This document shows, piece after piece, positions 1-4,742 of a DNA stretch of 5,436 bases. Source of the DNA: Solirubrobacterales bacterium (GTDB lineage: Bacteria > Actinomycetota > Thermoleophilia > Solirubrobacterales > Solirubrobacteraceae). The notes under the pieces are model-generated. The model was not told the origin of the DNA and did not search any database. It saw only the letters and a program-made list of their open reading frames with translations. Location: the NCBI GenBank assembly GCA_013813955.1, contig JACCQW010000033.1, forward strand, positions 1 to 5,436, read 5' to 3'. Every line of letters starts with the position of its first letter. Position 1 is the stretch's first letter. The position numbers and the translations under genes are program-made.

Positions 1-29
1 TGCGCAACTACGAGGGCTTCCTGAAGTAG
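1..29 (+). CDS. secY: SecY C-terminal tail (partial, 5' end outside window)
   Basis: Only the last eight codons and the stop lie in the window. From base 3 the frame reads RNYEGFLK and then TAG at 27-29; bases 1-2 are the end of the preceding codon, and TG would complete ATG if the missing base is A. A short basic tail of this kind closes SecY, the membrane pore of the Sec protein-export channel, in many actinobacteria, and secY directly precedes adk in the conserved spc operon. The identification rests on this tail plus gene order, because no membrane segment is visible. The cytoplasmic C-tail of SecY lies near the ribosome and SecA docking side. Confidence 0.8.
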
Positions 30-35
30 GTAGGG

Positions 36-60
36 TCTCGGACCCCTTCGGGTCCTGAGA
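36..60 (+). promoter_or_regulatory. Bulged stem-loop in the secY-adk spacer
   Basis: GGACCC (40-45) pairs with GGGTCC (50-55) around the loop CTTC (46-49). The stem continues below with TCTC (36-39) against GAGA (57-60), leaving T56 bulged, for ten base pairs in all. No T-tract follows (the next bases are GGCCGG), so it does not look like a standard intrinsic terminator. It starts seven bases after the secY stop and its 3' arm overlaps GAGAGG (57-62), the only purine-rich ribosome-binding-like stretch ahead of adk. Possible roles, all inferred, are transcript processing or stability, or control of adk translation. Confidence 0.5.
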
Positions 61-110
61 GGCCGGTGCCAGCCGCGCCGCCCTCTCCCCGCCGTCCAGC
101 GAGCCTCGCC

Positions 111-794
111 ATGTCCACGATCGCCTCTGAGCTGAACCTCATCCTCCTGGGCCCCCCGGGCGCCGGCAAGGGCACCCAGGCCGACCGCCTTCGCGAGGAC
201 TTCCCGCTGGCTTACATCGCCACGGGGGACATGCTTCGCGAGGCGCGCGCCCAGGGAACCGACCTCGGCGCGCAGGCCCAGGAGCACATGGACCGCGGCG
301 ACCTCGTCCCGGACGAGGTGGTCATCGGGATCGCCCTCGAGCGGCTGTCAGCCGACGACGCGCGAGACGGTTTCCTGCTCGACGGCTTCCCTCGAACCGT
401 CCCGCAGGCCGATGCGCTCAGCGAGGAGATGGCCAACCTCGGCCGGCGCATCACGGCCGTACTCCTCGTCGACGTGCCCGACGAGGAGATCGTCCGCCGC
501 ATCTCCGGCCGGCGCGTCTCCAAGGCAGGCCGCACCTATCACGTCGAGTACGACCCGCCGAAGCACCCCGGCCGCTGCGACGTCGACGGCACGCCGCTCG
601 AGCAGCGCGAGGACGACAAGCCGGAGGTGGTGCTCGCCCGGCTGAAGAAGTACCACCAGGCCACGAGCCCGCTGATCGACTACTACGAGAAGCAGGGGCT
701 CCTGCGACACTTCGACGGCTCGCTGCCACCGGTCGAGGTCCACGACAAGATCCGTGCCACGCTGGCCACCTTGCGCCTAGAGGACGAGCTCTAG
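111..794 (+). CDS. adk: Adenylate kinase, long-LID form
   Basis: Cytoplasmic enzyme that interconverts ATP + AMP and 2 ADP, keeping adenine nucleotides in balance. From ATG 111 the product is 227 aa. The P-loop GPPGAGKGT is at residues 14-22, TGDMLR of the AMP-binding part at 38-43, DGFPRT at 91-96, and the arginine pair of ISGRRV at 134-135. The long LID spans about 136-170, so this is the long form, not the roughly 180-aa short form of mycobacteria. In zinc-type LIDs four Cys (or three Cys and one Asp) bind the metal. Here the first two positions are V136 and A139, and only C156 and D159 remain, so zinc binding is unlikely. The start is uncertain: ATG 111 has no clear Shine-Dalgarno, while an in-frame GTG at 66 lies three bases after GAGAGG and would add 15 Pro/Arg/Ala-rich residues. 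I prefer 111 because the family normally begins just before the LILLGPPG strand. The stop is one base before map. Confidence 0.96.
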   Translation: MSTIASELNLILLGPPGAGKGTQADRLREDFPLAYIATGDMLREARAQGTDLGAQAQEHMDRGDLVPDEVVIGIALERLSADDARDGFLLDGFPRTVPQADALSEEMANLGRRITAVLLVDVPDEEIVRRISGRRVSKAGRTYHVEYDPPKHPGRCDVDGTPLEQREDDKPEVVLARLKKYHQATSPLIDYYEKQGLLRHFDGSLPPVEVHDKIRATLATLRLEDEL

Positions 795-795
795 C

Positions 796-1587
796 GTGAT
801 CGTCAAGAAGTCCCCGGCCGAGATCGAGAAGATGGCGGCCGCCGGCGCGGTCCACACGCGGGCGATGAAGCTCGTGGAGGGCAAGGTCCGCGAGGGCGTC
901 TCCACGGCGGAGCTCGATGCGGCGGTCGAGAAGCTCATCCGCTCCGCCGGCGCCGAGCCGGCCTTCAAGGGCTACCGCGGCTTCACCGGCTCGATCTGCG
1001 CCTCTCCCAACTCGATGGTGGTCCACGGGATCCCCGGGCCCTACCGGCTCGGCCGCGGAGACATCATCTCCGTGGACATCGGCGTGGTCCTCGACGGCTG
1101 GGTGGCAGACGGGGCCGTCACGTTCGCGGTCGGCCCCGTGACCCCGGTGGCCCGGAAGCTGCTCGAGGTCACGGAGCGCTCGCTCTTCGACGCGGTGGAG
1201 CAGTGCCGGCCGGGCAACCGCCTCGGTGACGTCTCCCACGCAGTGCAGGCGCGGGTCGAGGGCGAGGGCCTAAGCGTCGTGCGCTCGCTCGTGGGCCACG
1301 GCATCGGCCGGGCCATGCACGAGGATCCGCAGATCCCGAACTACGGCAAGCCGGGCCGCGGGCCGTTGCTGGAGGCCGGGATGGTGCTGGCCGTGGAGCC
1401 GATGGTCAACGCGGGTCGCCACATGGTCCGCATGGGCGACGACGGCTGGGCGATCTACTCCCAGGACGGGTCGCTGGCCGCCCACTTCGAGTTCACCGTG
1501 GCCGTCACCGAGGACGGCCCGCGCATCCTCACGCCGTGGCACGAGGTCATCGGCGTGGACAGGCGTGCCGCCGAGTCAGCGGCGTGA
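796..1587 (+). CDS. map: Methionine aminopeptidase, type I
   Basis: Removes the initiator methionine from nascent proteins with small second residues; a two-metal cytoplasmic peptidase of the pita-bread fold. It is 263 aa from GTG 796, one base after the adk stop, with AGAGGA (779-784) in the adk tail as ribosome-binding site. All five family metal ligands are present: D94 (VDIG), D105 (VADGA), H168 ([13 protein letters not shown]), E201 (AVEPMVNAG) and E232 (HFEFT). The substrate-site histidines H77 (VVHGIP) and H175 also remain. There is no N-terminal zinc-finger or SH3-linker extension, so it is the compact type Ia form. Small departures from the usual sequence are VAD where HGD is common before the second Asp ligand, and F233 where His usually follows the last Glu. 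Both spare the ligands. In this operon infA normally comes next but is absent here. Confidence 0.96.
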   Translation: MIVKKSPAEIEKMAAAGAVHTRAMKLVEGKVREGVSTAELDAAVEKLIRSAGAEPAFKGYRGFTGSICASPNSMVVHGIPGPYRLGRGDIISVDIGVVLDGWVADGAVTFAVGPVTPVARKLLEVTERSLFDAVEQCRPGNRLGDVSHAVQARVEGEGLSVVRSLVGHGIGRAMHEDPQIPNYGKPGRGPLLEAGMVLAVEPMVNAGRHMVRMGDDGWAIYSQDGSLAAHFEFTVAVTEDGPRILTPWHEVIGVDRRAAESAA

Positions 1588-1600
1588 ACGCGACGCTTGC

Positions 1601-1606
1601 TATCGT
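1601..1606 (+). promoter_or_regulatory. Possible -10 element TATCGT upstream of rpmJ
   Basis: TATCGT fits the TAnnnT pattern of group 1 sigma -10 boxes and sits 14 bases after the map stop, in a spacer large enough for a promoter. No TTGACA-like -35 is seen at 17-18 bases (the hexamer there is AGCGGC or CAGCGG). The palindrome GACCGGTC follows at once and could be an operator. A similar hexamer with the same CGTG continuation lies before the acyltransferase gene at 4720-4725. The call is weak because the match is short. Confidence 0.22.
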
Positions 1607-1663
1607 GACCGGTCGCGCGCCGTTGGGCCTGGTCTACGTGCGCGCGTCTCCGACACTGGTAGC

Positions 1664-1683
1664 GGTGGTCAGCAGCGGCCACC
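1664..1683 (+). promoter_or_regulatory. Stem-loop in the rpmJ-rpsM leader, with a competing partner
   Basis: GGTGGTC (1664-1670) pairs with GGCCACC (1677-1683), with one G-U pair, around the six-base loop AGCAGC. The same 5' arm, as GTGGTC (1665-1670), is perfectly complementary to GACCAC (1700-1705), which lies seven bases before the rpmJ Shine-Dalgarno. The two pairings exclude each other, which is the geometry of a leader that can switch. Whether it folds this way, and whether a ribosomal protein binds it, is inference. Confidence 0.35.
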
Positions 1684-1720
1684 AGAGCCACGTCGTCCGG
1701 ACCACAGCTCGAAAGGGACC

Positions 1721-1834
1721 ATGAAAGTCAGACCGTCGGTCAAGCCGATGTGCGAGAAGTGCAAGATCATCCGCCGCCATGGCGCGGTTCTCGTGATCTG
1801 CTCGAACCCGCGGCACAAGCAGCGTCAGGGGTAG
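1721..1834 (+). CDS. rpmJ: Ribosomal protein bL36, zinc-binding form
   Basis: Smallest protein of the large ribosomal subunit, 37 aa, binding 23S rRNA near the L7/L12 stalk base. The sequence opens [19 protein letters not shown] and ends in NPRHKQRQG, a very typical L36. The zinc ribbon is intact: C11, C14, C27 and H32. This is therefore the C+ version, distinct from the cysteine-free paralogue that many bacteria express under zinc shortage. ATG 1721 is preceded by AAAGGGA at 1712-1718. The stop is four bases before the rpsM GTG, so the two are surely translated from one message. It stands alone after map because infA, its usual upstream partner, is not here. Confidence 0.97.
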   Translation: MKVRPSVKPMCEKCKIIRRHGAVLVICSNPRHKQRQG

Positions 1835-1838
1835 CCGG

Positions 1839-2219
1839 GTGGCACGCATCGCAGGGATCAACATCCCGCTCAACAAGCGCATCGAGATCGGCCTGACGTA
1901 CATCTACGGAATCGGCCGGCAGACGTCCAACGAGCTGCTCGGCCAGGCCGGCGTGTCGCCGGACACCTACGTCCGCGACCTGACCGACCAGGAGGTCGGC
2001 CAGCTGCGCGAGCTCGTCGACGACCTGACGGTCGAGGGCGACCTGCGGCGCGAGCGCTCCCAGAACATCAAGCGCCTGGTCGAGATCCAGTGCTATCGCG
2101 GTCGCCGCCATCAGCGCGGGCTGCCGGTCCACGGCCAGAACACCAAGAACAACGCCCGTACGCGCAAGGGTCCCAAGCGCATGGCGACCGCCGGCAAGAA
2201 GAAGGTAGGGAAGAAGTAG
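1839..2219 (+). CDS. rpsM: Ribosomal protein uS13
   Basis: Protein of the 30S head that contacts P-site tRNA and forms bridges to the 50S subunit. It is 126 aa from GTG 1839; the usual [10 protein letters not shown] opening fixes the start. The helix-two-turns-helix region lies at about 14-45 ([18 protein letters not shown]), and the conserved RNA-binding stretch runs from C85 through RGLPVHGQ (93-100) to ARTRKGPK (106-113), followed by a lysine-rich tail ending GKKKVGKK that reaches toward tRNA in known structures. At H98, N101 and N104 it differs from the common [19 protein letters not shown] form. The ribosome-binding purines (CAGGGG, about 1826-1831) lie in the last rpmJ codons. First gene of the alpha-operon block; rpsK starts three bases downstream. 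Confidence 0.98.
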   Translation: MARIAGINIPLNKRIEIGLTYIYGIGRQTSNELLGQAGVSPDTYVRDLTDQEVGQLRELVDDLTVEGDLRRERSQNIKRLVEIQCYRGRRHQRGLPVHGQNTKNNARTRKGPKRMATAGKKKVGKK

Positions 2220-2222
2220 ACG

Positions 2223-2618
2223 ATGCCCGCTCCCAAGCGCCCCTCCCGCGGACGCCGCAAGCCGAAGAAGAACATCCCCATCGGCCAGGCCCACATCAAG
2301 ACGTCGTTCAACAACACGATCGTCTCCCTCACCGACCGCGAGGGCAACGTCCTCGCGTGGGAGTCGGCCGGCGGCGCCGGCTTCAAGGGCTCGCGCAAGT
2401 CGACGCCGTTCGCCGCGCAGGTGACGGCCGACGCCGCCGCGCGCAAGGGCATCGATCAGGGCCTTCAGAAGGTCGAGGTCTTCGTGAAGGGCCCGGGCTC
2501 CGGTCGCGAGACCGCGATCCGCTCGCTGCAGGCCGCCGGCCTGGAGGTCACCGGCGTCAAGGACGTCTCCCCGCAGGCGCACAACGGCTGCCGCCCCCGC
2601 AAGCGGCGGAGGGTCTGA
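2223..2618 (+). CDS. rpsK: Ribosomal protein uS11
   Basis: Protein of the 30S platform that binds 16S rRNA beside S6/S18 and S7 and lines the mRNA exit path. It is 131 aa from ATG 2223, three bases after rpsM. Visible family hallmarks are a basic N-terminus (RGRRKPKKN), [16 protein letters not shown] (23-38), [19 protein letters not shown] (48-66), [15 protein letters not shown] (88-102) and [12 protein letters not shown] (120-131). The Asn-Gly pair known to form isoaspartate in the E. coli protein is kept at N121-G122. The usual proline before HNG is alanine (QAHNGC) and the usual CRPPKRRRV is CRPRKRRRV; both are mild changes. Its last codons contain the ribosome-binding site of rpsD. Confidence 0.98.
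   Translation: MPAPKRPSRGRRKPKKNIPIGQAHIKTSFNNTIVSLTDREGNVLAWESAGGAGFKGSRKSTPFAAQVTADAAARKGIDQGLQKVEVFVKGPGSGRETAIRSLQAAGLEVTGVKDVSPQAHNGCRPRKRRRV
2608..2613 (+). promoter_or_regulatory. Strong Shine-Dalgarno of rpsD inside the end of rpsK
   Basis: GGAGGG at 2608-2613 lies eight bases before the rpsD ATG and within the final arginine-valine codons of rpsK. It is one of the best ribosome-binding sites in the window and shows that rpsD has its own strong initiation within a polycistronic message. Confidence 0.7.
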
Positions 2619-2621
2619 GCC

Positions 2622-3242
2622 ATGGCGCGCAACACCGGACCGTCCTGCAAGCAGTGCCGCCGCGAGGGCCAGAAGCTCTTTCTCAAGGGCGAGCGCTGCC
2701 TGACCGACAAGTGCGGCGTCGAGCGCCGCGCGTACCCGCCCGGAGATCATGGCCGCGGGCGCCAGAAGCAGTCGGAGTACCGCGTGCAGCTGCGTGAGAA
2801 GCAGAAGGCGCGGCGCTACTACGGCGTGCTCGAGAAGCAGTTTCGCATCTACTACGCCAAGGCCTCGCGCCAGGACGGCATCACGGGCGAGAACCTCCTG
2901 GCGATCCTCGAGTCGCGCCTGGACAACGTCCTCGTGCGCCTCGGCTTCGCGGCCTCGCGCAGCCAGGCGCGCCAGCTCGTCCGCCACGGCCACTGGACGG
3001 TCAACGGCCGCCGCGTCGACATTCCCAGCTACCAGGTGCGCCAGGGCGACATCATCGCGGTCAAGGCCGGCACCCCCGTGGAGCCGCTGATCCGCGATGC
3101 GACCGAGCTGACCGCGCAGGTGCCGCCGTGGCTGCAGGCCGACCACGATGCCCTGACCGCCAAGGTCCTGCGCCGGCCGGAGCGCCGGGAGATCGCGGCG
3201 CCGGTGCAGGAGCAGCTCATCGTCGAGCTGTACTCCAAGTAA
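2622..3242 (+). CDS. rpsD: Ribosomal protein uS4, zinc-binding form
   Basis: Primary 16S rRNA-binding protein that starts 30S assembly and, in E. coli, represses its own operon by binding the leader mRNA. It is 206 aa. The N-terminus has C9-X2-C12-X13-C26-X4-C31, the four-cysteine zinc site found for example in Thermus S4; many actinobacterial S4 proteins lack it. The S4 RNA-binding domain spans about 98-160 ([20 protein letters not shown], then [17 protein letters not shown]). The family ending is present (QLIVELYSK). ATG 2622 follows the rpsK stop by three bases and has the strong GGAGGG noted above. An 82-base structured gap separates it from rpoA, so expression downstream may be adjusted there. 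The position between rpsK and rpoA is the conventional alpha-operon order. Confidence 0.98.
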   Translation: MARNTGPSCKQCRREGQKLFLKGERCLTDKCGVERRAYPPGDHGRGRQKQSEYRVQLREKQKARRYYGVLEKQFRIYYAKASRQDGITGENLLAILESRLDNVLVRLGFAASRSQARQLVRHGHWTVNGRRVDIPSYQVRQGDIIAVKAGTPVEPLIRDATELTAQVPPWLQADHDALTAKVLRRPERREIAAPVQEQLIVELYSK

Positions 3243-3257
3243 GCCTTCCCATCGCCA

Positions 3258-3289
3258 CCCCCCCCGCGCGCAGCAGCGCTTGGGGCGGG
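3258..3289 (+). promoter_or_regulatory. C-tract hairpin between rpsD and rpoA
   Basis: Eight consecutive C (3258-3265) are followed by GCGC (3266-3269), the loop GCAGCA (3270-3275), GCGC (3276-3279), TT, GGGG (3282-3285), C and GGG (3287-3289). The GCGC arms pair, C3262-3265 pair with G3282-3285 past a TT bulge, and three further C-G pairs follow beyond a C-C mismatch, giving about 11 G-C pairs. No T-tract follows, so it is not a typical intrinsic terminator. It could slow polymerase, protect the 3' end of an rpsD transcript or mark a processing site; all of these are inference. Confidence 0.5.
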
Positions 3290-3294
3290 CGGAA

Positions 3295-3308
3295 TCGATT
3301 TCAATCGA
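3295..3308 (+). promoter_or_regulatory. Inverted repeat TCGATT-tc-AATCGA before rpoA
   Basis: Perfect 6-bp inverted repeat with a two-base centre, the most AT-rich patch in this GC-rich neighbourhood, ending 16 bases before the rpoA ATG and 7 bases before its AGGA ribosome-binding site. As RNA it could form five base pairs around TTCA. As DNA it could be a protein-binding dyad or lie in a promoter, although no convincing -35/-10 pair is visible. Confidence 0.35.
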
Positions 3309-3324
3309 CGACGTTAGGACCCTG

Positions 3325-4308
3325 ATGCTCGACTTCCAAGTCCCCCGGATCACCAGCGAGACGGTCGAGGAGAACCGCGGCTCGTTCACCATCGAGCCCC
3401 TCGACCGCGGCTTCGGCTATACCTTCGGCAACTCGCTGAGGCGCGTTCTGCTGAGCTCGCTCGCCGGCGCCGCCGTCACCAGCGTGCGTATCGAGGGCGT
3501 GGCGCACGAGTTCTCGACGATCCAGGGCGTCACCGAGGACGTGACCGACATCGTCCTGAACCTCAAGGGCATCGTCTGCCGGATGCACTCCGACGCCACC
3601 GAGGTCGAGGCGCCGCTCGTGGTCACCGGCCCGGGCGAGATCACCGCCAAGGACATCGACCTGCCCGCCGGCGTCGAGGTGCTCAACCCCGGCGTGCACA
3701 TCGCCACGCTGGAGAAGAAGTCCAAGCTCGAGCTGTACCTGACCGTCGGCCGCGGCCGGGGCTATCGCCCGTCGGAGGACAACAAGTCCGCCGACCAGCC
3801 CATCGGCGTGATCCCGATCGACTCGATCTTCTCGCCGGTGCGTCGCGTCGCCTACGGCGTGGAACCCGCGCGCGTCGGCCAGCGCACGGACTTCGACAAG
3901 CTCACGCTCGACATCGAGACCGACGGTTCGATCGACCCGCAGGCCGCGCTGCGCGAGGCGGCCGAGATCCTGATCGCCCAGCTGGCGATCTTCACCGACG
4001 CCGACCGCATCGAGGAGCTGCGCGCCGGCCCCGGCGGCCAGCTCGAGGGCGCCAACGGCGCCAGCCCCGGTGTCCCCGGCGGCGCCGGCGGCGCGTCCGC
4101 GGGCCCGATGCACGACATCCTCATCGAGGAGCTCGAGCTCGGCGTGCGGTCCTACAACTGCCTCAAGCGGGCGGGGATCCAGACGGTCGGCGACCTCATC
4201 TCGAAGTCAGAGGGCGAGCTCAACGCGATCCCGAACTTCGGCAAGAAGTCGATCGACGAGGTCATCGAGACCCTGCACAACCGCAGCCTGGACCTCCGCG
4301 AGGACTAG
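3325..4308 (+). CDS. rpoA: RNA polymerase alpha subunit
   Basis: Alpha dimerises to seed assembly of beta and beta' and uses its C-terminal domain to touch UP-element DNA and activators. It is 327 aa from ATG 3325, chosen because [10 protein letters not shown] matches the usual start and AGGA (3316-3319) is well spaced; an in-frame TTG at 3280 would add 15 unlikely residues. The N-terminal domain shows [20 protein letters not shown] (21-40), [16 protein letters not shown] (44-59), [11 protein letters not shown] (71-81) and the [19 protein letters not shown] region (184-202). A Gly/Ala/Pro-rich linker covers about 234-261. The C-terminal domain (about 262-327) has [12 protein letters not shown] (274-285), where R275, N278 and C279 match the DNA-contacting R265, N268 and C269 of E. 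coli, and NFGKKS (304-309). The linker looks about a dozen residues longer than in E. coli. rplQ follows 11 bases later. Confidence 0.98.
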   Translation: MLDFQVPRITSETVEENRGSFTIEPLDRGFGYTFGNSLRRVLLSSLAGAAVTSVRIEGVAHEFSTIQGVTEDVTDIVLNLKGIVCRMHSDATEVEAPLVVTGPGEITAKDIDLPAGVEVLNPGVHIATLEKKSKLELYLTVGRGRGYRPSEDNKSADQPIGVIPIDSIFSPVRRVAYGVEPARVGQRTDFDKLTLDIETDGSIDPQAALREAAEILIAQLAIFTDADRIEELRAGPGGQLEGANGASPGVPGGAGGASAGPMHDILIEELELGVRSYNCLKRAGIQTVGDLISKSEGELNAIPNFGKKSIDEVIETLHNRSLDLRED

Positions 4309-4311
4309 GAG
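4306..4311 (+). promoter_or_regulatory. Shine-Dalgarno of rplQ overlapping the rpoA stop
   Basis: TAGGAG at 4306-4311 contains the rpoA TAG stop and lies eight bases before the rplQ GTG. The overlap suggests coupled translation of rpoA and rplQ and supports the GTG start. Confidence 0.6.
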
Positions 4312-4319
4312 TCGCCCCG

Positions 4320-4673
4320 GTGCGCCACCAGAAGACGCGCAACAAGCTCAGCCGCAGCTCCTCGCACCGCAAGGCGCTGCTGATGAACCTCTCCAAGGAG
4401 GTCATCGAGCACGAGCGGATCAAGACCACCGAGGCCAAGGCCAAGGCGGTCAAGCCGGAGGTGGAGAAGCTCATCACGCTGGGCAAGCGCGGGGACCTGC
4501 ACGCGCGCCGCCAGGCGCTGAGCGCGCTCGGCCAGGACAAGTTCACCGTCCACAAGCTCTTCGACGAGGTGGCCCCGCGCTATCTCGAGCGCCCGGGCGG
4601 CTATACGCGGATCCTGAAGCTCGGCCCGCGGCGCAGCGACTCCACGGAGATGGTCTACATCGAGCTGGTCTGA
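4320..4673 (+). CDS. rplQ: Ribosomal protein bL17
   Basis: Protein of the large subunit located near the polypeptide exit tunnel. It is 117 aa from GTG 4320. The family hallmarks are [20 protein letters not shown] (1-20), [14 protein letters not shown] (29-42), [16 protein letters not shown] (52-67) and [17 protein letters not shown] (86-102), with the usual end MVYIELV. Length and start are standard. It is the last gene of the conserved alpha operon, 11 bases after rpoA. A GC-rich hairpin begins immediately after its TGA. Confidence 0.97.
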   Translation: MRHQKTRNKLSRSSSHRKALLMNLSKEVIEHERIKTTEAKAKAVKPEVEKLITLGKRGDLHARRQALSALGQDKFTVHKLFDEVAPRYLERPGGYTRILKLGPRRSDSTEMVYIELV

Positions 4674-4689
4674 GCGCCCGACGGGGCGC
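4674..4689 (+). terminator. GC hairpin directly after rplQ, possible operon end
   Basis: GCGCCC (4674-4679) and GGGCGC (4684-4689) form a perfect six-pair stem around GACG, beginning at the base after the rplQ stop. There is no U-tract (CGGCCC follows), so it is at best a non-canonical terminator or a 3'-end stabiliser. Its position at the end of the ribosomal block and before a gene of unrelated function favours a transcript-end role, but read-through into the acyltransferase is possible. Confidence 0.45.
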
Positions 4690-4719
4690 CCGGCCCGCGG
4701 TGTGAGGCGCACGGCCCGA

Positions 4720-4725
4720 TAGCGT
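4720..4725 (+). promoter_or_regulatory. Possible -10 element TAGCGT before the acyltransferase
   Basis: TAGCGT fits TAnnnT and lies 17 bases before the ATG at 4743, in the 69-base spacer after rplQ. It shares TA-C-GTG with the hexamer ahead of rpmJ (1601-1607). No recognisable -35 is found at 17-18 bases (the hexamer there is GCGGTG or CGCGGT). If used, the transcript leader would be very short. This is a low-information match. Confidence 0.2.
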
Positions 4726-4742
4726 GGCGCCCGGGTGAGCGC

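Larger units (their letters stand above)
1588..1720 (+). other. map-rpmJ intergenic leader lacking infA
   Basis: This 133-base gap holds no credible gene. The frames that cross it give arginine/proline-rich or broken translations with no resemblance to IF-1, which is about 72 aa and would not fit. It contains a TAnnnT hexamer at 1601-1606, the palindrome GACCGGTC at 1607-1614, a 7-bp stem at 1664-1683, the palindrome GTCCGGAC at 1695-1702, and the rpmJ ribosome-binding site AAAGGGA at 1712-1718. The likely reading, by inference, is a promoter and 5' leader for rpmJ and the alpha operon genes. In E. coli the equivalent leader before rpsM is the site of S4 autorepression, but I cannot show the same structure here. 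Confidence 0.6.

Noticed and set aside
36..60. secY-adk hairpin as an intrinsic terminator
   Set aside because: No T-tract follows it, and adk-map normally belong to the same transcription unit as secY. It is kept only as a regulatory stem-loop.
451..1239. A 262-codon minus-strand frame opposite adk and map
   Set aside because: It is an Arg/Ala-rich antisense translation with no family resemblance, lying opposite conserved enzyme genes.
1536..1724. Short + strand frames crossing the map-rpmJ gap as a possible small gene or infA remnant
   Set aside because: They begin inside map or extend rpmJ upstream, show no IF-1 motif and have no ribosome-binding site.
2090..2797. A 235-codon + strand frame across rpsM, rpsK and rpsD
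   Set aside because: It is a shifted frame of three conserved ribosomal protein genes, with Gln/Arg/Gly/Pro-rich composition typical of out-of-frame high-GC reading.
1767..3392. A 541-codon open frame on the minus strand opposite rpsM, rpsK, rpsD and early rpoA
   Set aside because: It lies wholly opposite four unmistakable conserved genes, and its translation is Ala/Leu/Arg/Asp-rich low-complexity sequence. Long antisense frames arise easily from high-GC codon bias.
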